From Streptomyces sp. NBC_01381 (lineage in GTDB: Bacteria > Actinomycetota > Actinomycetes > Streptomycetales > Streptomycetaceae): a stretch of DNA of 64,000 nucleotides. The notes beneath the pieces are model-generated. The model ran no database searches. It was not told where the DNA came from and worked only from the letters and a program-made list of their open reading frames with translations. Location of the stretch: positions 2,542,001 through 2,606,000 of the forward strand of contig NZ_JAPEPI010000002.1 in NCBI RefSeq assembly GCF_026340305.1, read 5' to 3'. Positions within the stretch are counted from its first letter, which is position 1, and the number at the start of each line of letters is the position of its first letter. The translations under genes were made by a program, and so were the position numbers. Below, one piece after another: positions 9,039 through 18,700 of this stretch.

Positions 9039-10075
9039 GCGAACCGCACCATGTCGCCCATGGCCACCAGGAGTTCGCGTGGTCCGCTGAAGGGGTTGCG
9101 GGCATGTGCGACCAGGATGTTGTCGAGGACCAAGACGTCGCCCCTCTCCCAGGGGAAGCAGACTTCGAGTTCGGCGTACACCCGGCAGATCTCGGCCATC
9201 GCCTCGTCGGGGATCGGGGATCCGTCGCCGAAATGGCACTGTCGCGGCAGCGTGTCCGGTGTGTGGGTGGCCTCAAGTGCCGCCCTTGTCGCGGGGGCCA
9301 GGCAGGCCGGGTGCCAGTGCTGGGCCTGATTGATCCACGACCACACGCCGGTCCTCGGGTGCCGGACGGCGGCAGGACGTACCGCCTCGGTGCGCAGGCG
9401 GTCACCGTCCCAGGCGGAGCGCAGGCCCTGCTGGGCGCAGCGCGCCTCGGCCTCGCGCCGGTCGTCGGTGCGCAGGACCTCACGCCAGTCGAGGCCGAGG
9501 CCCGTCCCGTAATGGCGTACGTACATCACGCCCTTGGCCAGGAACTCGGACCGCAGGTCCGCGTCGAGACGCCGGAAGACCTGCCGGCTGTCGACGATCG
9601 GGGTCTCGCCACCGGAGGCGGCGGGCCGCGCGCAGCAGAACATGATGCGGGCGGGGCCGGTGTCGTTGAAGGAGTTCTCGGTGTGCCACAGCAGCTTCTC
9701 CTCCGGCGGGAAGAACAACGGAGAGGAGATGCTGCCGCTCAGCGAGGCCCGGGGATGCTCGCCGTTGTCGCGGTACAACTCGTCGACGAGCGCGGCGGCG
9801 AGGGGTTCCAGGTCGTGTGTGGTGGTGACCGAGAACCCCCGGAGCAGCACGGCGCCGTGCTCGTCGAGGGTCTCGTCGAGCCATGGCCGCGAGTGGGCGG
9901 CCCAGGCGGCGACGTCGACTCCGGCGGCGGTCGGCCGGACGACCAGGGGCGGTTCCCCCGGATGTGCGAGCGGTGCATGGCTGACGAGCGAGTCGGAGGT
10001 GAAGCTGACCTGGGCGGGAACGACTTGCCGGAGGCCGGCCGGGCCCGGCAGCGGCCCGCGCGGTGGATTCGTCAC
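9035..10075 (-). CDS. TauD/SyrP-type Fe(II)/2-oxoglutarate dioxygenase
   Basis: 346 residues from a GTG that overlaps the stop of the upstream radical SAM gene (GTGA). The iron-binding motif is LLWHTENSF near residue 131, an HxE variant also seen in the SyrP and AsnO hydroxylases. The distal His lies in LVAHARNPFSGPR near residue 321, followed by an Arg for 2-oxoglutarate. Members of this group beta-hydroxylate Asp or Asn, often while the residue is thioester-bound to a carrier protein. It is translationally coupled to the following C*-A(Asn)-PCP-TE gene, so beta-hydroxylation of Asn on that carrier is the simplest reading (inference). Confidence 0.9.
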   Translation of the reverse strand: MTNPPRGPLPGPAGLRQVVPAQVSFTSDSLVSHAPLAHPGEPPLVVRPTAAGVDVAAWAAHSRPWLDETLDEHGAVLLRGFSVTTTHDLEPLAAALVDELYRDNGEHPRASLSGSISSPLFFPPEEKLLWHTENSFNDTGPARIMFCCARPAASGGETPIVDSRQVFRRLDADLRSEFLAKGVMYVRHYGTGLGLDWREVLRTDDRREAEARCAQQGLRSAWDGDRLRTEAVRPAAVRHPRTGVWSWINQAQHWHPACLAPATRAALEATHTPDTLPRQCHFGDGSPIPDEAMAEICRVYAELEVCFPWERGDVLVLDNILVAHARNPFSGPRELLVAMGDMVRFA

Positions 10076-11937
10076 GCAGGCTCCTCCTGGTGCAGCGCCC
10101 GCCCGAGGCGGTCGGCGGCGAGCAGATACAGGGCTTCGACGTCCTGACCGGTGATCGCGGAGAACTGATGGGCGGTCTCGAACGCCGGGTGGCGCACCAG
10201 CTTCTCGCGGTAGTCGGGCAGCGCGACGCCCGACTGGAGCATCTGGAGCCATTGACGGGTGCCGGGGTAGGGGCTGTTGACGTTGAGGGCGACGCAACCG
10301 TCCGGGATACAGCCGTCCTGGTGCAGTTCGGCGATGAGGTCGAGCGTGAGCAGCCGCTGCTCGGGCGTTTCCCCCAGGCCGAACTGCAAGGACGTACCGA
10401 CCCGGATCCCGGCGTCGCGGCACCAGTGGGCCACGTCCCGGAAGCGCTCGGTCCAGTCGGCCTCGGAGATCAGAAGCAGCTGGCGGACCTTCTGGACGCG
10501 TACGGCGTCGGGTTCGGCCGATTCGACGCCGAAGTACACATAGCTGCAGCCCGCCCCGGCCATGCGCCGCAGGAGGCCGCGGTCCACGTCGTTGACGGTG
10601 GTCTGGCAGCCCCATTCGAAGGTGCCGTGCTCGGCGGCGAGATCCTCAAGGAGGGTCAGGAACTCGGTCAGCCAGCGGGGGTTCTGGGTGAAGGTGCTGT
10701 CGTCGAAGAACACCGCCTCGAAGCCCTGGTCGATGCGGAGCCTGATCTCTCCGATGACGTGCTGCGGAGACCGCTGGCGGATCTTGGGCTGCTCGTAGAG
10801 GAACGCGTCCGCGGACTCGTGGCAGAAGGAGCACGCGTACTTGCAGCCGAGACAGGCCATGATCTGCGCGGTCCTGCGATGCCCGAAGACGGGGAAGCGG
10901 TTCTCGTGCGTCATCCGGGTCACGTCGATGTACGGGAGCCGGTCGCCGTCGATCGGAACGCCGCTGAGCGGCATCGACTCGATGCGCTGCGCGTTCCAGT
11001 CGTAGATGAACAGGCTGCCCACGCCCGGCAGTTCGGCGAACCGGTCCTGCTCGGTGAGCATGCGCTTCTTGACGGTCTCGGCGTCGGCGGGCAGGCAGTC
11101 CGCCACCACCTTGAGCACCTCGGGCAGCGCGAACGCGGAGTCACCCGCGAACACGATGTCCATGAGCTCGCGTTCATCGGGGCGGGCGAAGGTCTGCAGT
11201 GCGGTGAGCCGGCCGAGTTCCTCCGCGCCGATCCGGAAGTCGTCGTGGCTCGCCTGCCGGCGGCCGCTCATGTCGCCCACACGCCGCGAGGCCGCCCGGT
11301 AGGCGTCCGGGTTCACGGCGTCCTCGTGCTGGCCGCCGAGCAGGACGATCGCCTGCGGGCACTCCTTCTTGACCGTCGCCGCGATGCGCAGGGCGAAGTG
11401 GTGGCCCTCGGAGAGGTTGCTGATGCCGACCACGACGGGGCGGTGCTCGCGCAGGCAGGTGACGAGTTCCTGCTCGAAGGCGGCGGAGTAGGCGGGCGGA
11501 TTGAGGACGGCCACGACTTCGGGGACCCGCGCGCCGGGGAACTCGTCGATGCGCAGCATCCGGTCGAGGACGCAGGTTGCGTAGAGCAGCGGAGTGGGCA
11601 TGCCGGGGAACGCGCCGGTCGCGCCCTCCTCGATGTGCGGGGCGCTGACGAAGAGGACGGGGAAGTGCTTGGCGCGCCGCCGCTCTTCGTGACGGCGCGG
11701 GTCCTCGGGCCCGGGCGCGGCCGGGCCGAGGCGGGCGTCGATCTCGTGTTCAAGGGCGGTCTCGCGGCGCAGTGCCTCCTGCGAGACGGTGCGGGGGTCC
11801 TCGCCGTCACCGGGGTGCCAGCGCCAGCGTTTCTCCTCCTCGTACAGCTCATGGTCTATTCGGTCGGCGCGCGCCTGGCGCACGCTCTGCGCCAGGGCCT
11901 CCGGAACGGCGAGCGGCGTGGGGTCCATGAGCGTCAC
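10072..11937 (-). CDS. Cobalamin-binding radical SAM enzyme 1
   Basis: 621 residues. A polar N-terminal extension of about 85 residues precedes a Rossmann-like B12-binding region (about 95-220, VVVGISNLSEGHHFALRI..VLLGGQH). The radical SAM core has the [4Fe-4S] motif C-KYA-C-SF-C near residues 362-369 and downstream barrel motifs (VFFDDSTFT, VYFGVESAEPD). No DxHxxG motif is visible, as is common in B12-dependent radical SAM methylases. Such enzymes methylate or rearrange unactivated carbons; the substrate here is unknown. GTG at 11937 overlaps the stop of the hydrolase gene; ATG at 11928 is an alternative. The long N-terminal extension distinguishes it from the second copy at 12780-14255. Confidence 0.92.
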   Translation of the reverse strand: MTLMDPTPLAVPEALAQSVRQARADRIDHELYEEEKRWRWHPGDGEDPRTVSQEALRRETALEHEIDARLGPAAPGPEDPRRHEERRRAKHFPVLFVSAPHIEEGATGAFPGMPTPLLYATCVLDRMLRIDEFPGARVPEVVAVLNPPAYSAAFEQELVTCLREHRPVVVGISNLSEGHHFALRIAATVKKECPQAIVLLGGQHEDAVNPDAYRAASRRVGDMSGRRQASHDDFRIGAEELGRLTALQTFARPDERELMDIVFAGDSAFALPEVLKVVADCLPADAETVKKRMLTEQDRFAELPGVGSLFIYDWNAQRIESMPLSGVPIDGDRLPYIDVTRMTHENRFPVFGHRRTAQIMACLGCKYACSFCHESADAFLYEQPKIRQRSPQHVIGEIRLRIDQGFEAVFFDDSTFTQNPRWLTEFLTLLEDLAAEHGTFEWGCQTTVNDVDRGLLRRMAGAGCSYVYFGVESAEPDAVRVQKVRQLLLISEADWTERFRDVAHWCRDAGIRVGTSLQFGLGETPEQRLLTLDLIAELHQDGCIPDGCVALNVNSPYPGTRQWLQMLQSGVALPDYREKLVRHPAFETAHQFSAITGQDVEALYLLAADRLGRALHQEEPA

Positions 11938-12749
11938 CCGCCCGTCACACGGGAGACGTACGCCGCGACCTCGGGGTCCGCGAGGAGGCGGGTCCGGTCC
12001 ACGGCGAAGCGGGTGACCGTGCCGCGCGGGTCGGCGCCGCTGGTGCCGACGCCACCGGTGGCGGACAGGACGGTCGTCGCGGGAGGCGTGTCCGGCGGCG
12101 GGTTCCCGGCGTGTGTCCAGGCCGCCGCGGCGAGGTAGGCGAGGTAGTGGGAGAAGCGGTCGGAGAGCTGCTGCTGGACCGCGGGGGCGACGGAGAGCCG
12201 GCTGCAGGCGGCGGCCACCGCCGTCCGGTAGGCCGCTTCCAGTGCCTCGGCGAGCGGCAGGACGTCCGCACCCGTCAACGAGGGCTCGGCATCGCAGGGT
12301 CGGGCCGCGGCGAGGGCGGTGTCGAGGTCCTCCGGGGAGAGCTGGGCGGCGAGGGTGCGCACGGCGGTGCGGTACTCCTCGCCCAGGGTGCGGCTTTCGG
12401 CCACGATGGGATCGAAAATGATGAGGGACGGCGTGCCGAGCCCCAACATCCGTAACCGGTCGGCCAGTTCGCGGGCGAGCCCGCTCCCCGCGCAGTGTCC
12501 GAGCACGGCCCGCACCGGCTGCCCGTGCTCCTTGATCTCCTCCAGCCAGGGCGTCACATAGTCGTCGGCCCCGCGCTCCACAAGGTCGGCGACCGTGCTC
12601 CGCCTCGGCAGGCCTTCCAGTACGCGCCGACCGTCAAGGGAAGACGCCAGGTCGGCGAACCGGGCGTCGCCGCGTCCGGCGTCGAAGGCGACCGTGAGGA
12701 TCAGGCCCGCGTCGCCGTCCCGCAGTACGTGCCATCGAGAAGAAGTCAT
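11934..12749 (-). CDS. Alpha/beta-hydrolase acyltransferase with Cys nucleophile (thioesterase/SyrC-CmaE type)
   Basis: 271 residues. The nucleophile elbow is GHCAG at residues 84-88, so Cys86 replaces the Ser of ordinary type II thioesterases (GxSxG). A Cys in this position is known in aminoacyl-shuttling proteins such as SyrC and CmaE, which move an aminoacyl group from one carrier protein to another, and in some beta-lactone-forming TE domains. I cannot place the catalytic Asp and His confidently; an Asp in LIIFDPIVAES is one candidate. It sits between two radical SAM genes, in an island that has free-standing A-PCP proteins and an A-less C-PCP module, which fits a shuttle role. The start ATG at 12749 is 30 bp after the upstream gene. 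Confidence 0.72.
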   Translation of the reverse strand: MTSSRWHVLRDGDAGLILTVAFDAGRGDARFADLASSLDGRRVLEGLPRRSTVADLVERGADDYVTPWLEEIKEHGQPVRAVLGHCAGSGLARELADRLRMLGLGTPSLIIFDPIVAESRTLGEEYRTAVRTLAAQLSPEDLDTALAAARPCDAEPSLTGADVLPLAEALEAAYRTAVAAACSRLSVAPAVQQQLSDRFSHYLAYLAAAAWTHAGNPPPDTPPATTVLSATGGVGTSGADPRGTVTRFAVDRTRLLADPEVAAYVSRVTGG

Positions 12750-12779
12750 GGTGCTCCCGTCTGTCCGAGCCGCGGAAGG

Positions 12780-14255
12780 CTATACGTGGGCATCGGCCCA
12801 GAAGGTGCCGTACTCGTCGGCGGTGCCGGGGGCCGGCGCGGAACCGAAGTACGGGGTCTTGTCCATGGCCTGCGCGAACAGCTCCTGGCCCTCCAGGAAC
12901 ACCTCGTACACCTGGTCCGGGGTGGCCTTGTCGGTGGCGAAGACGGGGGGCAGGTCCTCGTGGTAGAGGCTGAAGTCGCGGTGGAGCAGCTTCATCCCGA
13001 ACCGCTCGGGAGTCTCGAACATGGCGCTGCCCGGATACGGCACGAGGCCGAAGAGATAGGTCGCCTGCAGCAGGTCCTCTTCGAGCAGTTGGCACACCCA
13101 GTCGATGCTGCGCCGCATGTCGTCGGGGCTCTGGTCGGGAAAGCCGTTCACGGTGAAGGAGCAGGCGGCGAGCCCGGCGTCCCTGACCTTCTTGAGGGTT
13201 TCCCTGGTCGCGCTCAACTTCATGTGATGCTTATGCGTCTCATGGCTTTCCTGGGATGCGGTCTCCAGGCCTATCTCCACCCATTGGCAGCCGCTGCTCT
13301 TCAGTTTGCGCAGAATACGGTCATCGGTCAGACAATTCAGTCGTGTCTGGCAGTCGTAATTGATGTCACCCTCTTTCTCCAGGAGGTCAAGGAGTTCGAG
13401 GGTGTGGTCCGGATGCAGGGTAAAGGTTTCGTCGCCCCAGTAGATGTTGTGATGGCGGCCGTAGCGGGCCCGGTAGGCGCGGATCTCTTCGAGCACGCGG
13501 TCCAGGGGGAAATAGTCGGGGCGCTGGCCGATGGTCTGGATGGTGCAGAACGTACACTTGTAGGGGCAGCCCAGAGCGTAGACCTGGCGTAAATAGCGGA
13601 TGTCTTCGCCGGTACTCGCAGGGAAAAGGTCCACCTTGGGAAAGGGGATCTCGGACGGGTGCAGATCCGGATAGCGGCGCGTCGTCCGCGCGGTGGTGCC
13701 GTCGGACCGCTGGTGCACCAGGTTGCCGACGTCGGTCACGTCGCGTCCGTCGGCCAGGGCGTCGAGGAGCGCGGGGAGGGCCTGCTCGCCGCGTTCGACC
13801 ACGACGTAGTCGACGCTCGGGTGGCCGGCCACCTCGTGCGCGAGCGGCGTGGCGACGACACCGCCGTACACCACGGCGGCCGCGGGATGGACCCGCTTCA
13901 CGGCGTCCGAGATCTCGTACGCGTAGCAGAGGTTCACGGTCATCGGGGAGAACAGATAGACGTCTGCCGGATGCTCGCGCAACGCCGACTCGACGGCGTC
14001 CACGGCGAGGTGTCCCGGCCGTGTGAACGTGTTCGGATCGGTGTACAGGTCGACCACGTCGATGTCGTTGTAGCCGTGCGCGACGAGAACTCCGCCCAGC
14101 CAATGCATCCAGTGCGGCAGCTCCCACATGTTCTTTCTCATGTGGTCAAGACCGGGATGTGCCGCATGGTATTGAATGTCGAAGTTCCGCCAGAAATCTT
14201 TGCGCTGCGCAATAGGAACAGTAGACATGGGAGTATGCACAAAAGCGACCCGCAA
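12780..14255 (-). CDS. Cobalamin-binding radical SAM enzyme 2
   Basis: About 490 residues. A B12-binding domain opens the protein (LRVAFVHTP; VYLFSPMTVNLCYAYEI; VVYGGVVATP). The radical SAM motif CPYKCTFC lies near residues 229-236, followed by YWGDETFTLHPD and VEIGLETASQE. The chosen start is TTG at 14255, because GGAGA sits 5-6 bases before it and the B12 domain begins there. An ATG at 14327 in the same frame would add 24 residues but has no ribosome-binding site, and a TTGACG-18-TAGAAA promoter-like pair overlaps it. The gene contains a TTA codon (13590-13592), a target of bldA control in Streptomyces. Stretches at 13,200-13,400 and 14,140-14,330 are clearly poorer in GC than neighbouring genes. 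First gene of the left arm. Confidence 0.88.
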   Translation of the reverse strand: MRVAFVHTPMSTVPIAQRKDFWRNFDIQYHAAHPGLDHMRKNMWELPHWMHWLGGVLVAHGYNDIDVVDLYTDPNTFTRPGHLAVDAVESALREHPADVYLFSPMTVNLCYAYEISDAVKRVHPAAAVVYGGVVATPLAHEVAGHPSVDYVVVERGEQALPALLDALADGRDVTDVGNLVHQRSDGTTARTTRRYPDLHPSEIPFPKVDLFPASTGEDIRYLRQVYALGCPYKCTFCTIQTIGQRPDYFPLDRVLEEIRAYRARYGRHHNIYWGDETFTLHPDHTLELLDLLEKEGDINYDCQTRLNCLTDDRILRKLKSSGCQWVEIGLETASQESHETHKHHMKLSATRETLKKVRDAGLAACSFTVNGFPDQSPDDMRRSIDWVCQLLEEDLLQATYLFGLVPYPGSAMFETPERFGMKLLHRDFSLYHEDLPPVFATDKATPDQVYEVFLEGQELFAQAMDKTPYFGSAPAPGTADEYGTFWADAHV

Positions 14256-14333
14256 TTTCTCTCCAAGGAAGAGGGGACTGGGGCTGCGCACAGACGATCC
14301 AAGCGAAATCGAATTTCTAGCATGCATGTTAGA

Positions 14334-14343
14334 TTGACGTCAA
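14334..14343. promoter_or_regulatory. Perfect 10-bp palindrome in the divergent promoter region
   Basis: TTGACGTCAA is a perfect palindrome between the two arms of the peptide island (rSAM 2 on the minus strand, MFS exporter on the plus strand). On the minus strand its first six bases can serve as a -35 (TTGACG), with TAGAAA 18 bases further on. It could be an operator for both arms. No regulator gene lies in the island, so the binding protein is unknown. Confidence 0.4.
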
Positions 14344-14437
14344 GAAGTTGAAACAAGACACGTTGCCCGAGGGGTCCTTGACGCCTTCTGGGGCGTGTGG
14401 TGTACTGCCCGTCGGCGGATCTGGATGGGGGGAACCC

Positions 14438-15730
14438 GTGCCGTCAGGTGAACTGTCCGAGGACCAGGATCAGGCACGGCCGACGGGTACGGGGGGCGGG
14501 TCGCCCTCTTTATGGAGCAACCCCGCATACCGAATTTTCTTAGGCGTTCAGACCCTTTCCGCGCTCGGTGACTCCTTCTCGTATGTCGCGTTGCCGCTGC
14601 TCGTCCTGCACACCACGGGTTCGGTCCTTCAGATGGGCCTCGTCACCGGGCTCACCGGTGTCGCGTCGATCCTCACCGGCCTGTTCGCCGGCGTCATCGC
14701 CGACCGCTTCGACCGCAGGCGGCTCCTCATGCTCGCCGACGGGGCGCGCTGTCTGCTCTACCTCGTGATCCCGCTGGTCTGGATCTCCGCGACGCCTCTC
14801 TGGCTGATCTACACCGTCGTCCCCATAGCGGGCTGCTTCTCGATGCTCTTCCAGGTCACCTATGTGACCGTGGTGCCCGCCATCGTGCAGCCGGACCAGA
14901 TCACCAAGGCCAACGGCCACCTGTACGCGACATACGCGGTCGCCAGCGTCGCCGGACCCGCGCTCGCGGGCTTCGTGGCCTCGTCCGCGGGTCCCGCCGC
15001 CGCGATCGGCATCGACTCCGCGACCTTCGCCGTCTCCGCGCTCGGCGTTCTGCTCGTCAAGTTCGACGGCAGGCCACGGCGGTCCGACACCCCCCAACAC
15101 GACAGCATCCGGGGCGAGTTCCTCGCCGGGGCGAAGTTCCTGTGGGCGCACCCCGTGCTGCGGCCGCTGACCCTGCTCCTCTCACTGATCACCTTCCTCA
15201 TCTACGGCCTGACCGACCTCGTCATCTACCTGGTCAAGGACGAGCTCGGCCACCCGGACACCACGGTCGGCTGGGTCCTCACGGCCGGGACCGTCGGCTC
15301 GTTCATCGCCTCCGCTGCGGTCGCCCGGGTGCGCAAACGGCTGGGGTTCGGTGTGGCCTGGATCAGCGCGTTCTCGCTCGCGGGTTTCGCCGTCGCCGGG
15401 ATCGGCCTGTCCGGGAGCGTGCCGGTCATCGCCGTGCTGATGATGATCACCCTGATGTGCACCGGCATCGCCGGCATCTCATCCATGTCACTGCGTCAGG
15501 AGGTGACCCCCAGCCATCTCCTCGGCCGGGTCACGTCCTCGTTCTGGACCATCCACACGGCGCTGGGGCCGATCGGCGCGGCCATCACCACCGCGGCCGC
15601 CGCCGGAGTCGGCGTCACCACGGTCTGTCTCGTCATCGGTGTCGTCGTCCTGGCCATCGCACTGACCGGGACGCTGACCGGCATCACCCGGCCGCACGCC
15701 GCGGACCGCCCGGCAGGAGAGGTCGCATGA
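14438..15730 (+). CDS. MFS exporter (MFS_3/enterobactin-exporter-like family)
   Basis: 430 residues with about 12 hydrophobic segments. GVIADRFDRRRLLML near residue 95 is the loop 2-3 MFS signature. The start is GTG at 14438, preceded by GGGGGGAACCC; the frame is open further upstream but only through low-complexity leader sequence. After a Pro/Gly-rich N-terminal tail of about 25 residues the first helix begins at NPAYRIFLGVQ. The Leu codon in RIFLGV is a TTA (14540-14542), matching the TTA codon in the first gene of the opposite arm. As the only transporter in the island it is the likely exporter of the peptide (inference). Its stop overlaps the next synthetase start (ATGA). Confidence 0.9.
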   Translation: MPSGELSEDQDQARPTGTGGGSPSLWSNPAYRIFLGVQTLSALGDSFSYVALPLLVLHTTGSVLQMGLVTGLTGVASILTGLFAGVIADRFDRRRLLMLADGARCLLYLVIPLVWISATPLWLIYTVVPIAGCFSMLFQVTYVTVVPAIVQPDQITKANGHLYATYAVASVAGPALAGFVASSAGPAAAIGIDSATFAVSALGVLLVKFDGRPRRSDTPQHDSIRGEFLAGAKFLWAHPVLRPLTLLLSLITFLIYGLTDLVIYLVKDELGHPDTTVGWVLTAGTVGSFIASAAVARVRKRLGFGVAWISAFSLAGFAVAGIGLSGSVPVIAVLMMITLMCTGIAGISSMSLRQEVTPSHLLGRVTSSFWTIHTALGPIGAAITTAAAAGVGVTTVCLVIGVVVLAIALTGTLTGITRPHAADRPAGEVA

Positions 15731-18700
15731 GCTTCGGCACCCCCGGCACCCGGCTTCCGTCCGGGCCCGCGCCGTCCGGCGGGGACGTGCTGTCCCCGGC
15801 CCAGGAGAGCTTCTGGTTCCTGGACCGGATGCACCCCGGCACCGCGCTGTACAACGCGTGCTCGGCGATCCGCCTCACCGGACCGCTCGACCCCGAAGCG
15901 GCCGCCCGCGCCGTGGCCGAGATCGTCCGCAGGCACGACGTCCTGCGCACCCGCTTCCCGGCGGACGGCGGCGTCCCACGGGTGCGCGTCGAGCCCGAAC
16001 TGCCGGTGCCCACCGCGCTGATCGACCTGACCGGACTGCACCCCGAGCACCGTGCCGCCGAGGCCCGCCGCCTCACCGAGGAGCACGCCCGGCGCCCCTT
16101 CGATCTGCAGACCGGCCCGCTGATCCGCACGGTGCTGCTGCGCTCGGCCGACGACGACCACACCTTGCTGCTCAACTGGCATCACATCATCTGCGACGGC
16201 TGGTCCCGGCAGGTCTTCCTCGACGAGTTCCTCGAACTCGTCGCCGCCCGGGCCGAGTCCCGCGACCCCGACCTGACCCCGCTGCCCGCCCAGTACGCCG
16301 ATCTCGTCGCCGGGCGTCGGCACCTGCGCGCGGGCGACCCGGTATACGAGGCGGAACTGTCCTACTGGCGCGCGCAGTTGTCCGGGCTCACCGACGTCCG
16401 GCGGCTGCCTCCGGACCGCACGCCTCCCGAACGGTCCACCCCGCCCGCTGACGCCGCGCGCCGGACGCTCGACCCCGAACTGATGTGCCGCGTCGGCAAG
16501 TTGGCCCGAGCCGAACGCGTCACCCCGTTCATGGTGCTGCTCACCGCCTTCGTGATCACGCTCTCGCGCCACCTCGACCAGGACGACGTCGTGGTCGGCA
16601 CGCCGAGCGCCCTGCGGGAGGAGGTCGACGCCGACCTGCTGATCGGCCCCTTCCTCAACATGCTCGCCCTGCGCACCGACCTGTCCGGCGACCCGACCGT
16701 GCGGCAGGCCCTTGCCCGGGTGCGGGAGACCTGCCTGGGCGCGTACGAACACCAGACGGTCGCCTTCCAGGACGTCGTCTCCGCCATCGGCGCCGAACGC
16801 ACCGAGAGCGACAGCCAGTTCTTCGGGGTCACCTTCCAGTACATCGGCACGCCCTCCACCCGCAGGGCCGGTGGTCTGACCGCCCGCGCCGATGAGGTGG
16901 AGGTCGGCGTCGCCAAGTTCGACCTGACCGTCGACGTATTCGCCGAGGAGGGGCAGACCGACGTACTCGCCCAGTACGACAGCGATCTCTACCGGCCCGA
17001 GACCATCGACGGGCTGCTCGGCCTGTGGCAGACCGTCCTCGACGACATGACCCTCGATCCGGAGCGGCCCGTCGGCCTGACCGGTGACCTCGGCCCCGAG
17101 GAGCGCGCGCTGCTGCTCGACGCCGCGACGGGCGCCGCGGTCGCGCCCGCCGATGACTGCGTCCTCGACGTGTTCGAGCAGTGGGCCGAGCGCACGCCGG
17201 ACGCGCCCGCCCTTGTGCACGGCGACACCCGGCTCACCTACGGCGAACTCGACCGCGCCGCCAACCGGCTGGCCCACCGGCTGCGCGGCGAGGGCGTCAC
17301 ACCCGGCTCCCGCGTCGGCATCTACATGGAGCGCTCCGCCGAGAGCGTCGTCGCGGTCCTCGCCGTGTGGAAGGCGGGCGCCGCCCATGTGCCGCTGGAC
17401 CTCGACAGCCCGGCCGCCCGCCGCGCGATGATCGTCGCCGACGCGGGGGTGGGTGTGGTGGTCACCCAGGAGGGGATCGTCGCCGACCTCGCCGACGATC
17501 CCGTACGCAGTGTGGTCGCCGGCCCGGACGGCGCCGACCCCGGGCGCTTCCCGGGCAGCAGGCCCGAGCGCGGGATCGGTCGCGACAGCCTCTGTTATGT
17601 CATGTATACGTCGGGCTCGACCGGGCGCCCGAAAGGCGTCATGGCCACGCATGGATCGCTGCGGCGCATCCAGCTCGCGTGGGAGCACGCCTTCGTGCTG
17701 CGCGGACGGATCCGCAGCCATCTGCAGATGGCCAACTTCAGCTTCGACGGCTACCTCGGCGAGCTCGTCCGCTCCATAGGATCCGGCGCGACCCTCGTGG
17801 TCTGCCCCCGCGAGACACTGCTCCTGCCGGCCCGGCTGCTCCGCCTGATGCGCGACGAGGGCGTCGACGTGGCCGACTTCGTGCCCACGGTGCTGCGCAC
17901 GCTGGCCGCGCACATCACAGAGAGCGGCCAGGACCTGGCCTTCCTCAAGCTGCTCATCGTCGGCTCCGACACCTTCCCCGCCGACGAGCTGGAGCGGATC
18001 CGCCGGCTGTGCGGTCCGGACACGGATGTCGTCAACTGCTACGGCCTGACCGAAGGCACCATCGACAGCACCTACTTCACCGTCGGCGCCGCCGACCAGG
18101 ACACCCGGTCCGTGCTCATCGGCACCCCGCTGCCCGGCACCGAGGCGTATCTCCTCGACGACCGGATGCGCCTCGTGCCACCGGGCGTGCCCGGCACCCT
18201 GTACATCGCGGGACCCAGCCTCACCCGCGGCTATCTCGGCGCCCCGGGCCGCACCGCGGACGCCTTCGTGCCGCACCCCTTCGCCACCCGGCCCGGCGCG
18301 CGGATGTACCGGACCGGCGACCGCGGCCGCTACCGGCACGGGCCGCACGGCCTGCGCATCGAGTTCCTCGGCCGCCGCGACCACCAGCTCAAGGTGCGCG
18401 GCTACCGCGTCGAACTCGGCGAGATCGAGGCCGCGTTCCGCCGCTCACCCAGCATCCGGGACGCGGTCGTCCTCACCGCCGAGGAGCAGGGCACGAGGCG
18501 CGTCCACGCCTATCTCGTACCGAGCGCCGGGCAGGGAGACGTGGACTGGCACGCGGTGGTGCGCGAGCATCTGCCGCTGTACATGCTGCCCGACCGTCTC
18601 GTGCTGCTGCCCGAGCTTCCGCTCACCCCGAACGGCAAACTGGACCGCGCCGCGCTGCCGAAGGCCGGCGGCGCCGAGGTCGCGCCGCCCGGCACCGCCA

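Noticed and set aside
14256..14437. Cobalamin riboswitch upstream of the radical SAM genes
   Set aside because: The leader is too short and I found no B12-box-like element; B12-using enzymes do not require one.
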